Below are positions 22,887 to 34,663 of a stretch of 64,000 nt of DNA, one piece after another. Source of the stretch: Notolepis coatsorum. Its lineage: Eukaryota > Chordata > Actinopteri > Aulopiformes > Paralepididae. The notes beneath the pieces were generated by a model, which ran no database searches, was not told where the DNA came from, and saw only the letters and a program-made list of their open reading frames with translations. Position 1 is the first letter of the stretch; every line of letters begins with the position of its first letter. The stretch covers positions 120,077,005 through 120,141,004 of the forward strand of contig OZ020588.1 in assembly GCA_963971535.1 (NCBI GenBank). Direction: 5' to 3'. The translations under genes were made by a program, and so were the position numbers.

Positions 22887-23610
22887 ATAACCGGATGGAC
22901 CGAACCAAGGAGATGTTCATTGTCTTGTGATTTCGTTTTTTTTTATATGCATTTCTTTATTACTTAAGATTATTGGTTGTTTAGTTTAGTAGATATGTTG
23001 TATATTGTGTGTTTATTAGATTCATCTGAATTTGTGATATTATTTGAGTAAAATATTAATTGTATTAATTACCCTTATGTTAATGTTCCTGGCCAGGACC
23101 TATATATACAGATCCAGCTCTTAAAAATCGCACCTCTACTGCAAGGGTGCAGCGTCGTTAACACCTTGTTAACAGCACTGCCAGGTTAATGGTGCATGAT
23201 TACCACAGTAGCAGTGCAGAGCAGAGCAGAGCAGAGCTCAGAGTCCTAAGTGTCATGGTTTTGGCCTTATTTCACCTTTATGTGAGGGACAGCTGTCTAT
23301 TTTACCTTTCTGTGAGCGATAGCTGTCAATCACTGGCCTCTGTTGTTAATTGCCTCATGGGTCGGCAGGTGTGTGGGCTTGATTGCACCTGATGCAGTGC
23401 AGCTGTGCCTATGGTAAAGCTGAGTCTATTTAGGTTTGAGTCTCGCAGTGTTGGCTGCTTTTTCATTTCCTTTGTGTTGGCTGGTCAGACTTGTTATATT
23501 GAAGTGTAGTGCTGATCTCTGCCCTATTCAGCATCTAGCCTTTCTTTGTAGCCATTCTTGTTTTGGGCTACTGGCTTTATTTTACACTTTGTTTTATAGA
23601 GGCTGAGTCT
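22887..23610. other. no gene or named repeat seen
   Basis: A/T-rich then mixed sequence with a short cagagcagag run near 23216. No supported feature. Confidence 0.4.
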
Positions 23611-23618
23611 ATTATAGT

Positions 23619-24831
23619 CAGTGATGCCACAGATTACTTGTAAAAGTAATCAGATTACTGATTACTCCTTTAAAAAGTAATCCAAGTTACTTTACTGATT
23701 ACTTGATTATCAGAGTAACTTAGTTACTTTGAAAGTAACTAGGTTACGAAGTCGTCGTCGTTCCCCCAACCGTTTTTTTTAAACGCTTTATTGAAAGTGC
23801 ATAAATTGTTTTTAACTTGTTTCTCTGCACATAACGTAAATTGTTAAACTAGTGCTTCAGCTTCTGTACCATCAAGTATGGTAAAGCAACAGTCTATGAT
23901 GCTCACAGCATTAGAGCAGCCAGCCAGTGGTTTTACAAAACCAGTGTATCCATTCACATCTAACAAATGCAGGCTGAACTATTCAATTATATCAACTGTA
24001 ACTATTAAATTGTTTTTATAAATGTCTCTCTATAAACATACAATCAGTCTCTCTTTAACATGTAAATTAACTGTAAATCTGGCAAATAAGAGCTTTTGCT
24101 CTGCCACCATCAAATATACATTAATCAAAAGGGAAAGAAACAATCTCTCTCTTTTGCTGTTTGGCTGGCCTCCGAGTCCTCCTGTACCTAGTCGAAGCGT
24201 CGGCTAGTGTTGTGATTCCAGATGCTTTCAATGCAATTGGATGTGCTGTTTTTAGCGGTAGACAGTATTTTGTTTCCTCCGCATATGAACGTGAAGTAGT
24301 GACTGAGGCCCCGTTTAGACAAGCGTTTTTGGGATGGAAGTCTGAACAGAAACTCACTTTTAATTTTGCCAAGCGTTTTGGGGTGGAATTCTCCGACGAC
24401 GGAGCCCTGCTGTCACACGATTGGCGCATATGTCACATGACGTGCTGTGAAGACCCGCCCTACTCTGCCTCTGATTCGCAGACTGTGGATGGGGAATGTG
24501 ATTGTACCAAAGCAGAGTCACTCACAGTGTCCAGTCACGCCACGGGACACATTCTTGTGTAACCCTTTCACTGCCACACTACGTCACTCCCAAAAGAAAA
24601 ACAGCTCAAAATGTATTTTTGACTGTCGAAAACGAAATAAAATACTGCATTCCGCCTGCATTATGAATTTATGATGAGATAGTAACGAAATAGTAACGCA
24701 CAGCCACTTGGACAAGTAACTGCAATCAGATTACTGGCTTTTAAAGATTAGCGCGTTAGATTACTATTTTCGGGGGAAAGTAATCAGATTACAATAACGT
24801 GTTACTTAGTAACGCGTTACCGGCATCACTG
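23619..24831. mobile_element. hAT element with CAGTGATGCC ends
   Basis: Ends CAGTGATGCC and GGCATCACTG, with a perfect 8-bp target duplication attatagt (23611-23618 and 24832-24839). Subterminal regions are full of gtaatcagattac-type repeats, and gtaacgcgttac lies near the right end. About 1.2 kb. A 133-codon open stretch (24161-24562) has no recognisable motif and is probably not a gene. Non-autonomous. Confidence 0.93.
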
Positions 24832-24839
24832 ATTATAGT

Positions 24840-25870
24840 AGTGTTTCTTTTCATGACATTTTTCTTGTGTTTCTTTTGGAACTGTCTTTTGCCCACTACG
24901 GCACATACACTCCCTTGGTGGAGGTTTATTTTTTATGTTTTCAATATAAACTCTGTTTTTAGGAGTTGCCTTTGTGGCTTATTTCTTTTTCTACAATACC
25001 TCTTTATTGAGTGTCGTCCTGATAACTTAGAGTCCCTATTATCTGCTTGTGACACACACACACACACAAAGCCCTTACACCAAGTACTGTACTTATGTCA
25101 GGGTATTTGTAATTTTACTTGGCCAAGGTCGAGCCTGCAGCTAATTCATGGTAGAGGTGTGTGTGTGGGTCTTGAGTGCACGTGTGTGTTTTGTGTGAGA
25201 CAAAGTAGGAGTCTGTTTGAGTGAGAGACGGAGAGACACATGTTAGTGGGTTTGAGTGACAGAGTAGGAGATAAATTGCCTGAGAGAGAGAGAGCACCGC
25301 CAGATGAAAGCCATGCCAAGATCCATTATCCCAACCTATTTCACTTTGCACCCTACTCACACACACACACACGGACTGCTGTCCGTTGGCCAAGGCTTGT
25401 GTGTGAGAGGAATTTCAATCTGGATGGAAATCTGTTGAATATATGAAAGATAATGAATGTGACAACACACAAAAGTGGAGAAGGAGAAATCCCAATATAT
25501 CCTTCTATAGGCTCCCAACTGACGATACTGGACATATAAGGGGTTTACATGACACCAGTGTGTGTGTGATTACAATTGAGATACTGCAGGTATCTACAAC
25601 TGTATCTGTATATGCAACAGGTCTTCTTGGACAAACTGGTCAAGTTTCAGCGTAGTGATGTTGAGAACCCACACTATGCTCGCATCACATGGTATACTTT
25701 ATTGAAGAAAAAGACTGGACGTGGCTTTGAGCCACTGGGTACTTCATCAGGTCTAAACTCCACACACCAACAGGTGGTATAGATGGGCTTCCTGACGGCT
25801 TCCTGGTCAGAACAAGCCTAGTAAGCCTACACTATATTTGCATTTGTTAGCTATGTTAGCAATCTATTTT
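24840..25870. other. no gene; several CA/GT and GA microsatellites
   Basis: Short dinucleotide runs near 25050-25068, 25155-25195, 25281-25293 and 25358-25371. No supported coding. Confidence 0.6.
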
Positions 25871-25874
25871 TTAT

Positions 25875-26308
25875 TTTATTTTTTTTAATCTTTATTTCGA
25901 ACATGTAAATACAAACAATATAAAATCAAAACAAATCATTGATCTCTATGAAATGGAAAAAAATAAATGATAAACAAAACATAACTCAATTTGCATGTTC
26001 GAAAAGAAGTAGGAAGAAGTATACACTTATTGAATCCTACCCCTTTTCCACTACTCAAATGATATATATGCAAAAAAATATATAAATTATATATGTAAAA
26101 CATTAAAGAAATAAAATAAAAATGTAAACACCCAATCTATATTTATATTACTTCATTATTATTTATTATTATATTTTATATTACTATATTGTACTGTACT
26201 GTGAATCTATGCATCCCCCACCCTGTACCACCCCCCCCCCCCCCATGCTGCTTTGACACCTGAATTTCACCTAGGGGATCAATAAAGGATTATCTTATCT
26301 TATCTTAA
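25875..26308. repeat. LINE 3' ends
   Basis: A minus-strand 3' end (tttaatctttatttcgaacatg) starts near 25885. It is followed by a plus-strand 3' end of the type aggggatcaataaagg then repeated ttatc (26250-26308), the terminus found inverted inside the hAT copies. A poly-C run lies at 26231-26244. Confidence 0.7.
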
Positions 26309-26876
26309 ACAATCAATTCGTGACCAAGCTAGCTACAGTATGTCACAGGTTGAGTAAATGTATCCTAGTTTCCCTACACAGTAATACAACGAAGGTAAAT
26401 ATTTATTTAGGAATTACATTTTCAATACAAATGGAAATGTGTGGGATTTGGGGGTAGGACATCTCCTATTGAACAATCTGCTTACTAACGGCTAACGGTG
26501 CAGATATGGCGTCAGGGAACCTCATGTAACCACAGCAGCCTAGAGTTTGGGAAGGTCTACCAGCACTGAGTGAGAGATGATTGGAGAAAGAAGATGGTTT
26601 CCAAAATGGCGGAACATATACACACAGTTGTAAACGCCAAATGGCGAAACGTATACACAGTTACCAGCGCAAATGGCAAAACATACAAAATGCGGGTGCA
26701 AAGCAGTCTACAGTTATACTCATGCTCTTGCATGAGAATGCATGATGCACTTCATGCTCAGTATATGAGCCACACAGGTCATGTACAGGTTTTATACTCC
26801 GTTTCACTACAAGCAATGGGAGAGGGAGTTAAATAAATGTGTGTCCTGTCCTGTGTAATTACAGTCCTGTGCCAAT
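26309..26876. other. no gene or named repeat seen
   Basis: No supported feature. The segment aaaatggcggaacata / aaatggcgaaacgta / aaatggcaaaacata (26601-26690) repeats imperfectly three times. Confidence 0.4.
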
Positions 26877-27292
26877 GTTGCAACAGTGGGACAGTGGCAA
26901 AATAGTAGTGGTAGAATGGTAGAATGGTAGCGGGACAGCGGTAGAATGGCAGCAGGACAGTGGCAAAACCGCAGCGGGACAGTGGTAGAATGGAAGCAGG
27001 ACAGTAGCAAAACAGCAGTGGGACAGTGGCAAAACAGTAGAGGTACAGTGGTAGAATGGCAGCATGACAGTGGTAGAATGGCAGCATGAAAGTGGCAAAA
27101 CAGCAGCGGGACAGTGGCAAAACAGTAGCAGTACAGTGGCTAAACAGCTGCAGTACAGTGGTAGAATTGTAGCGGGACAGCGGTAGAATTGCAGTGACGA
27201 CAGTGGCAAAACAGCAGCGGGACAGTGGCAAAACTGCAGTGGTACAGTGGTAGAATGGTAGAGGGACAGTGGTAGAAACCACAACCTTAGAC
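26877..27292. repeat. 22-bp minisatellite, left half
   Basis: Alternating units of the type agcgggacagtggtagaatggt and agtgggacagtggcaaaacag. The array resumes at 28955-29338, so a LINE has been inserted within it. Reverse-strand frames read as Phe/Cys/Pro/Leu-rich repeats and are not genes. Confidence 0.93.
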
Positions 27293-28954
27293 TAAAAAAA
27301 GCCCATTAAAAAGAAATTTAAATAAAAAGAAATTCAGTTTGACAAGCTAAAAGCAATTGGTTTTGATAGTCTTATCAGTGAGCTGGATGCAATCCTACCT
27401 GGAGGGGAGAGAACAGATGGTGGAGGTAAACGGTACCCTATCCCCCCCCCCCCCCCCCCCCCCTCACAGTGAGCTGTGGTGTTCCACAAGGAAGCATACT
27501 AGGACCGCTACTGTTCCTAATTTATGCAAATGACATGTCGTCAGCTTGTGACTGCAACTTGTTCCTGTTTGCGGACGACTCAGCCCTGCTGGTCTCTGAC
27601 AAGAACAAGTTACAGGTTGAAAAAACCCTCAGCTCGGAACTAGGCAAAATCTGCATATGGCTCGCTGATAACAAACTATCATTACACATGGGCAAAACAG
27701 AGTCCATTCTCTTCGGTTCAAATAACAAACTCAGCAAGACCGACGGCTTCTCAGTTACAGTGGGTGACAATATTGTCACAAGGAAAGAAGAAATTACCTA
27801 CCTGGGTTCCATCCTAGAGGCAAATCTTTCCTGTGACAAAATGGCATCCAATGTAATAAAAAAAGTCAACCAACGAACTCTATTCTTGTACCGGATCTCC
27901 TCACTGGTAAACAAGAATACCCTGAAGACTCTGGCAGGAGCACTCATTCAAGGGTACTACGACTATGCTTGCACCTCATGGTACCAAAGCACCTCAAAGG
28001 CGCTAAAAACAAAATTACAAACATCTCAAAACAAACTGGTCAGACTACTGCTTGACCTTACTCCTAGAACCCACCTCACCCCTGCCCACTTTGACAAACT
28101 AGGATGGCTTAGAGTTGACGACAGAGTACAGCAACTTGCAATGGGCCTGGTCTACAAGATACACTACACGATCAAGGTACCCATGTACATGTCAAAATAC
28201 TTCCCAAAGGTCAGTGAATACCACGATCACAACACCAGAGGGAGCTCCACAAATCATGTTAAACCCAGATTCGGCTCAAACAAGGACTAAACACGTTTCG
28301 CAATTATGCCACATCAATGTGGAACGCCCTACCCAAAGCTGTAAAGGAATGTGAATCACTACCCACTTTCAAAACCACTCAAGGAACACCTACGGGAGAC
28401 TGCAATTCGAAACTGGCCCCTGTAAATGTCCTAACCCAACCCCCTCCAATGTACAGTAATTTACATAGTATGGTTTTGTCAATATTCCAATGTACAGTTT
28501 TGCTTGTTTGTACAGTGTTTCTCCCCCCCCCCCATCCAATGTAAATTACCTAGTATGGTTGTCAATATCCCAATGTACAGTTTTGCTTGTACAGTTGTAC
28601 AGTGTTTCCCCCCCCCCCCAACCCCTCCCTACCCAACCCCCCCCCCCCCCACACAACCCCACCCAACCTCCTCCAATGTACAGTCTTTACGTCAAATGTA
28701 TATACTCCCTTTTCTGGACTCTTTTTGTATCACATACAGTACTGTATTTGCAAATCTGGTATGTCATAAATGTATAGATGTAGCAGTACTGTCTATCTGT
28801 ATGTCATATATGTCCTGATGAATTGAAAATGGGGGACCCTGATGTAAACAAGACGAAAGTCTTTCTCTGGTCTGCATCCCCTTAACAATTGTGTGTATTG
28901 AGCTGTACTGTATTGTACCCATTCTGCAATCTGTTAATAAAGTTTTCAATCAAT
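27293..28954 (+). mobile_element. jockey-superfamily LINE, 5'-truncated, inserted in a minisatellite
   Basis: RT-bearing LINE whose 3' UTR has duplicated aatgtacagttttgcttg segments and several poly-C runs. It ends in the tail family found at many sites in this window (28811-28954, ending caatcaatcaag). It is flanked on both sides by the same 22-bp array. A poly-C expansion at 27445-27463 falls inside the coding region. Confidence 0.88.
27460..28430 (+). pseudogene. LINE reverse transcriptase remnant
   Basis: Main frame to 28290 with VSCGVPQGSILGPLLFLIYA (motif B), LFLFADDSALLVSDK (motif C), LADNKLSLHMGKTESILFG and ITYLGSILEANLSC. The C-terminal helical region is KALKTKLQTSQNKLVRLLLD. A frameshift near 28285 moves the reading to LNTFRNYATSMWNALPKAV, and a second near 28375 precedes the end. 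The region before motif B is cut by truncation and the poly-C run. It is the source type for the RT pieces in both long hAT copies. Confidence 0.9.
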
Positions 28955-29338
28955 CAAGAATGGTAGCAGGACAGTAGCAAAACAGAAGCGGGACAGTGGT
29001 AGAATGGTAGCGGGACAGTGGTAGAATTGCAGTAGGACAGTAGCAAAACAGAAGTGGGACAGTGGCAAAACAGAAGCGGGACAGTGGTAGAATGGTAGCG
29101 GGACAGTGGTAGAATTGCAGTAGGACAGTAGCAAAACAGCAGTGGGACAGTGGCAAAACAGTAGCAGGACAGTGGTAGAATGGTAGCAGGACAGTGGCAA
29201 AACAGCAGTGGGACAGTGGTAGAATTGCAGTAGGACAGTAGCAAAACAGAAGTGGGACAGTGGCAAAACAGTAGCAGGACAGTGGTAGAATGGTAGCAGG
29301 ACAGTGGCAAAACAGCAGTGGGACAGTGGTAAAACCTG
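28955..29338. repeat. 22-bp minisatellite, right half
   Basis: Continues the array of 26877-27292 after the LINE. Together there are roughly 35 units. Confidence 0.93.
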
Positions 29339-29368
29339 TGACAAAACTGCTTAAGCCCCACCCCTACA

Positions 29369-30763
29369 TTAACACTTTGAGTGCCAACGACGAGGAATCT
29401 TGGTGTTGGCCGCCATGCGTTGAGTGCCAACGATGAGAAATCTCGTTATTTAATCGTTATTGCTTTTATTAGCGATATCCATTCATTTTTCATCAATCCA
29501 GCCTCACGTTATCATTGGGACTGGCTCTGACCTCGAAAAGGGCAAATACAGCCCCCTATCGTCTCCCGGATGGTAATGCACTCATTGGATTGGACTCAAT
29601 GGAAATGAAAAAAAAAAAAATGATTCCACATTTTACTTCTCAGGCATGTAACCCGAGACGATTGCATTCATTGGATCAATAAACGCGATCGTTATTTGGA
29701 ATGGCGATCAGGAATTGGAATAATCTTTTTGCAGAACATCTGATGTGAGGTAAGGAATCTATTTGACCAGTCTTGGGATAATCAGATGTTTTTTTCACAT
29801 ATTTCACAACGTGTCCCCTATTTGTGTATGTGTGTATATGACGTTAGCGCTGACCAGATCGATTTTTCAGCCCGCTTCTCTAGCGTGCATAAGTACACAT
29901 TAGGGCTGACCCCTATTAGTCGATTAGTCGACTAATCGGTCGAAAGGAGCCCTAGTCGACTGGCCAACCTCTTAGTCGAATATAATAATTTTTAATTTAA
30001 ATTTTCTTTTTATCATTCTTTCCAAAAGAAAAGAGGCCTAGAAGCGTGGCTAACGCTAATGGCACGCATACCAGAGGCTAACTGCCTACGAAAACAAGCA
30101 CAGAGGCACTGAAAGAGGATTTCACCCATCTAATGAACACACTAGACTAGACAAATATCAAGATGTATCCATCAGTGGACCAATTGCATGCTTTTGCAGA
30201 GGACAAGAAGCCTTCAGTCGACTCCTTCAGACATTAAGCACCCCCCACAGCCCAAATGAAATGATAAAATTTTTTAAAAATATATAAAATAAAAAATATT
30301 ATACTTATTTTTTTTATTTTTTTTTGACCAATAGTCGACTAACGGCAAATTTTGGCCAATCATAGTCGACCATCCAAATCCTTAGTCGGGGACAGCCCTA
30401 GTACACATATACTATCAATAATCTAGCATTTATTTTAAAACGATTCATAAATCAGCCGGAAAATGACAACGTGTTGTGTGTATTACACTAAAGGGCGATT
30501 CCTTTTTCTTTTTCTATACATTTTCAAAAACTTCAGCTTTTCCAAACGGTATAAAACGGAAATGTACAGATGAAAAAACTATCCGTTTCGTATATGTTGA
30601 CTGCAAGCAAGTCATTGATAAGCGATGGGCGTTTAGACACACAGCCATAATATAGAATATAGAAATAGCTCCGCGAAAATCATGAAATATCGGAAAATCA
30701 GTCCCAAAAGGCTGGCATTCAAGCGATAAATCGTGCGCCCCCTGCTGGCACGCAATGTGTTAA
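29369..30763 (+). mobile_element. TTAA-flanked piggyBac-like relic, first family, holding a hAT MITE
   Basis: TTAA at 29369-29372 and 30760-30763, ends TTAACACTTTGAGTGCC and GGCACGCAATGTGTTAA. It carries the family's 49-nt exon at 29701-29749 (ATGGCGATCAGGAATTGG start, GTAAGG donor), more diverged than in the other copies. A 500-bp hAT MITE at 29901-30400 interrupts it. Confidence 0.85.
29901..30400. mobile_element. hAT MITE with TAGGGCTGACC ends
   Basis: Ends TAGGGCTGACC and GGGACAGCCCTA, with a perfect 8-bp target duplication gtacacat (29893-29900 and 30401-30408). Both ends carry repeated agtcgac/gtcgact motifs. No coding. Confidence 0.92.
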
Positions 30764-31038
30764 GGTTCTAACCCCCAAATAGTTTTAACCACATATGCAT
30801 TGGGCAAAAATGGGGCTAGTTTTGCATAACATGTCTGACGATTGCATACCCAATGTAATTTGAGATTTATTATACTTTATACTTATAGCACATGCATGAG
30901 TCTGGTCTCTTTTGAAAGGAAACGGATCAGATCTTTCTTCCACAACAAAGAAGAATCACTCTCGAGTGCTAATGAAATAGAGTGTTCCCCATCTCTCTCC
31001 CAATTTCTCTCTGTCCTGGCAATAAGAGCACTTAAAAA

Positions 31039-31073
<35 letters not shown>

Positions 31074-31123
31074 AAAGAAGATGGTCTACTTGTTGTACCT
31101 ACACAACGGGTTATCATCACACT
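30764..31123. other. no gene; poly-C run
   Basis: A poly-C tract of about 30 bases at 31040-31071. The rest is unassigned. Confidence 0.6.
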
Positions 31124-31789
31124 GGGTCTCATTCTCGAACGAAGTTACGACAAAATAGTTCGTCTTAGCCAGATGTCGGCCTATTTAAGACATATTAGGG
31201 CTGGGAGTGAGAGTCCTCAAATTTTCCTGAGATCTTATTTGAGAGCAGATCTAAGAGTGCTGAGGAGCACTCTTAAATATGCTCTCAGCCCACGATCAAA
31301 TCTCATGATTGATTTACTAATTTAAAATTGTATCATAACTTGACAGACTGTGTTCTCATAGTGATTCCTTCACGTCAACACTACAGGCCTCCTTGGAATT
31401 AATTACTTAATAATTAAAATAAATATGACTATTTGTATGATAAGAAATTACGTTATTTGATGTCGGAAAAATAAATAATAGCTACACACACTGCAAATGA
31501 CTCGGAATAAATAAATACATCAGCCACATAATTCCGTCATAATTTTATTGTTGTTCTTATTCATAGTTTGGGACATTTGCTTATTGTATACATCATAAGA
31601 GCCAGTGGATAAACATTCCACTGCTCATCTTACCGGTACGATGTTGCGTGTGACAAATAAACCTGACCTTGCAGGTGCACTTGAACAGCAATCATGTACA
31701 TTGAACCCTGGCATCCAATTAACAGTGATTAATCACGCCATGCTTAAAATGTATGGTTAACTCTGCACCCAAGGCTTACACACACAATT

Positions 31790-33202
31790 ATGGGTAACGT
31801 CCAGCATAATTATGCTCGATACGAACGCGCAATAAATAGGGAGCGCCAGTACAGGGACCACGCTGATCTCTTCGCCGAGAGTGACGCGTACCTGCTGGGA
31901 CGCTTCAGGCTGCCAAGACCTGTGCTAATGGAGCTGTCCGAGACGCTGGAGCCAGCACTGAGGAGCCAGACCAGACGCTCCAACCCTGTGCCACCGCACG
32001 TCCAGGTACTGTCCACCTTGGGCTTCCTAGCAACTGGAACATTCCAGAGGGAGCTAGGAGACAGGGTGGGCATATCCCAGACCTCCATCAGCCGCTGCAT
32101 CCCATGGGTCTTGGCTGGCATCGTGGAGTTGACCACACAGTACATCAGATTCCCCTTTTCCGCCCAAGAGCAGATCCCAGTGAAGACGGCATTCCATGCC
32201 ATCGCTGGGCTGCCAAACATCATCGGCGCTATTGACTGCACCCACGTGCGCATCCTGGCACCCTCCCCAGACCCGTTCCCATACCTTAATCGGAAGCAGT
32301 ACCATTCTATCAATGTACAGGTATGTTTCTATTTTTTGTTTACTCTCTTGTTACCACTTCATCCAATTGGACAGCACCTTGCTTCCTTTTCTCATCTTAC
32401 TTGTTTTTTCTTTTTTCCTGTGTTACTATATCTATCATTTATTTTGCTTCTCTCTTCAAATAGAATTTATAATTATTATTTATTATTAGGTCATCGCCAA
32501 CAACCACAACCAGCTGTTGAACGTCGTCGCCCGTTTCCCAGGAGGTGCGCACGACTCGTACATCCTCCAGAACAGCGAAGTGGGTATGCTCCTCGAACAA
32601 GGAGACGCAGGAGACGCATGGCTAATTGGTGAGTATCTGTGCGTATAGAATTGTTCTTGCACCAGTATAGGCTTCTATTCCTCTAATGACTTGTTTTATT
32701 AGGAGACCGTGGATATGCACTGGCCCCATGGCTGATGACCCCAGTCGCCAACCCTCACGCCGTGCAGGAGGCGGTGTATAACGAGCGCCATGCGCGCACC
32801 CGGTCCACCGTGGAGCGCACAATTGGGTCAATAAAGAGACGCTGGATGTGTTTGGACGCAGCAGGTGGCAAGCTGCTGTACAAGCCGGATAAGGTGTGGA
32901 TGAAGGCAACAGCTGATAAATTGTTTTGGCCGTGCCGTGTTAAAACATGTATGAGTGCCCACCTCAGCCCAATACAATCATATGTTGCATGTCATTTATT
33001 GTGGCTCATTTATTCTTTCCAGGTGTGTACGATCATCATGGCCTGCTGCGTCCTGCACAACATTGCGGAGAAGCGTGGTGTCCCGCTACCCCTCCAGCCA
33101 CCTCAACAACCACCTGACCAGGACATGCATCCTGACCCATTAATGTGCCCGGATAATAGGCGTGCTGTCTTAGTCCGACAGCAATTAATTGCACGCATGT
33201 GA
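31790..33202 (+). CDS. Harbinger (HARBI1-like) transposase, four exons, apparently intact
   Basis: DDE nuclease that cuts and rejoins the element's ends together with its SANT partner. Exons 31790-32320, 32490-32628, 32703-32893 and 33023-33202, all with GT-AG introns (donors gtatgt, gtgagt, gtgtgg; acceptors ttattag, ttattag, tttccag) and no frameshift. The product is 346 residues, about the length of vertebrate HARBI1 (about 350). It has an N-terminal helix-turn-helix-like segment (GDRVGISQTSISRCI), first catalytic Asp in NIIGAIDCTHVRI, second in FPGGAHDSYILQNSE, and Glu in RSTVERTIGSIKRRW, then CCVLHNIAEKRG near the end. Intron 1 holds a LINE 3' UTR fragment. Reading through without splicing gives stops, so splicing is needed. 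Whether it is transcribed is unknown. Confidence 0.9.
32341..32440. repeat. LINE 3' UTR fragment in transposase intron 1
   Basis: A 34-base stretch starting accacttcatccaattgg is identical to the reverse complement of 44831-44864, in the 3' UTR of the minus-strand LINE. The similarity continues, less perfectly, for about 40 bases. Confidence 0.7.
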
Positions 33203-33231
33203 ATAGATTATTCACATGCGTGCAATTAATT
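33183..33231. other. 23-bp perfect hairpin over the transposase stop codon
   Basis: Arms 33183-33205 and 33209-33231 are perfect reverse complements (aattaattgcacgcatg...) with a 3-base loop. The TGA stop (33200-33202) lies in the left arm. It also lies between the convergent ends of the two Harbinger genes. It may affect termination or 3'-end processing, or be an insertion scar. Confidence 0.9.
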
Positions 33232-34384
33232 CCTATTCATAGGTGAATTAAATCTGGACCTGAATTCGACTTGCTTGCTTCTGTCATTATTCGATGCAGT
33301 TTACAATGTATACCAATAACTAAACGCATCAATCAGTAATACTCAAAGGGTATTTTTATTGTGGGGGCGATTGTGGGTCTGGCGCTGCCAAACCCCGCTC
33401 CATCATGGTAGTGACCACACCCGATGATGGCGAGGCGCTCCAGGCTGGCAGCGGTTCTGTCCTGGCTGGCAGTGGCCCGCTCCAGAGTGGCAGCGACCCC
33501 CTCCAGGCTGGCAGCGGTTCTGTCCTGGCCCGCAGCGAGCCGCTCCAGGACGCTGTTTTGCCGCTCCTGCTCCACCAGCATCGCCTCGCCCATGTGACCT
33601 CCATGGCTGGGTGCACCCCTGGCACCCCTGGGGGACGGGGGGGGACGGGCACTGTTGGACGGGCCAGCACTGGTGGACGGGAGGGACAGCTCCGGGGGGG
33701 GCGGGTCCGCCTCTGAGTCAGTTGAATCTGGGAATGAATTGGGGTGATTAATTGTGATTGACGTGGGGGTTGCGATCATGCAATGCTTGACGCACTGATT
33801 GCACATGCATGTTTCAATTAGATATTACAGGTGCATCTCAATACTTGATTTGCATGAATCCATGCGGCGCGGCACACAGTACATCTTGCGTATTTGTTCC
33901 CAACTACAATTAATTGTTAAATCAACTCTAAATAGAGTAAAGTGTTAACACACATTTGACACTGCAAGATTTACTGTGCATGGAGGCAATCGATATATTC
34001 CCTGTTCTAATTTATTGGGATGCACCTGTTGTGGGAGGGACTCTTACCGTCTGTCGGCATCAGATCCCTCGGGGACGGGAGACATGCTGGCGGCGGCTGC
34101 AGAGAACAGGAGACGGTGCCCAGCCCCGCGCGTCGTCTCGTTCCTGTCCGCACCGTCCACACCCGCGATTGTTGTGGTGCCTATGATGGCCTGGACGTGC
34201 AGGTCCAGGTCGGACAGGGGCGGGCCTGCTGGTCCTCCACCAGTTGCCAGCATTCCTCTTGTGTGCTTGGCGATCCGGTGCTTGCAGGCCGACTTTGTGT
34301 CGACCCATTTTTTGTTGACTTCGGTGGCTGTGCGCCCCTCGCCGGATACGGCGTTCACCTCTCCGGTGATTTGGGCCCATGCCT

Positions 34385-34452
34385 GATTGATTGATTGAAA
34401 GGTTTATTAACAGATTGCAGAATGGGTACAGTACAGCTCAATACATACAAAA
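34385..34452 (-). repeat. LINE 3' tail inserted in the SANT exon
   Basis: Flanked by catgcct (34378-34384) and catacct (34453-34459). Removing it and one flank restores the SANT frame (HKREAWAQ). Confidence 0.85.
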
Positions 34453-34544
34453 CATACCTCCCGTTTGTGGGTGCCCCTGTAACCGGAGCTGACGCTGCTG
34501 AAAAGAACCCCCTTGTAATTCTCCACTCCCAATATCAGTACCTC

Positions 34545-34663
34545 AATTAATGAATGAAAACTTTATTAACAGATTGCAGAATTTACAATACAGTACAGCT
34601 CAATACACACAATTGTTAAGGGGATGCAGACCAATACGTTTGTCTTGTTTACAAGGGATCCCC
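34545..34663 (-). repeat. second LINE 3' tail inserted in the SANT exon
   Basis: Flanked by acctc on both sides (34540-34544 and 34664-34668). Same tail family, longer copy. Confidence 0.85.

Noticed and set aside
24161-24562. 133-codon frame inside a hAT element
   Set aside because: No hAT motif; overlapping frames on the other strand are equally long.
26779-27284. Long Phe/Cys/Pro/Leu repeat frames on the minus strand (and 28946-29430)
   Set aside because: They are translations of the 22-bp minisatellite; several frames are open at once.
31040-31168. Proline-rich protein start
   Set aside because: It is a poly-C microsatellite; similar poly-Pro frames at 28490-28777 and 47253-47483 have the same cause.
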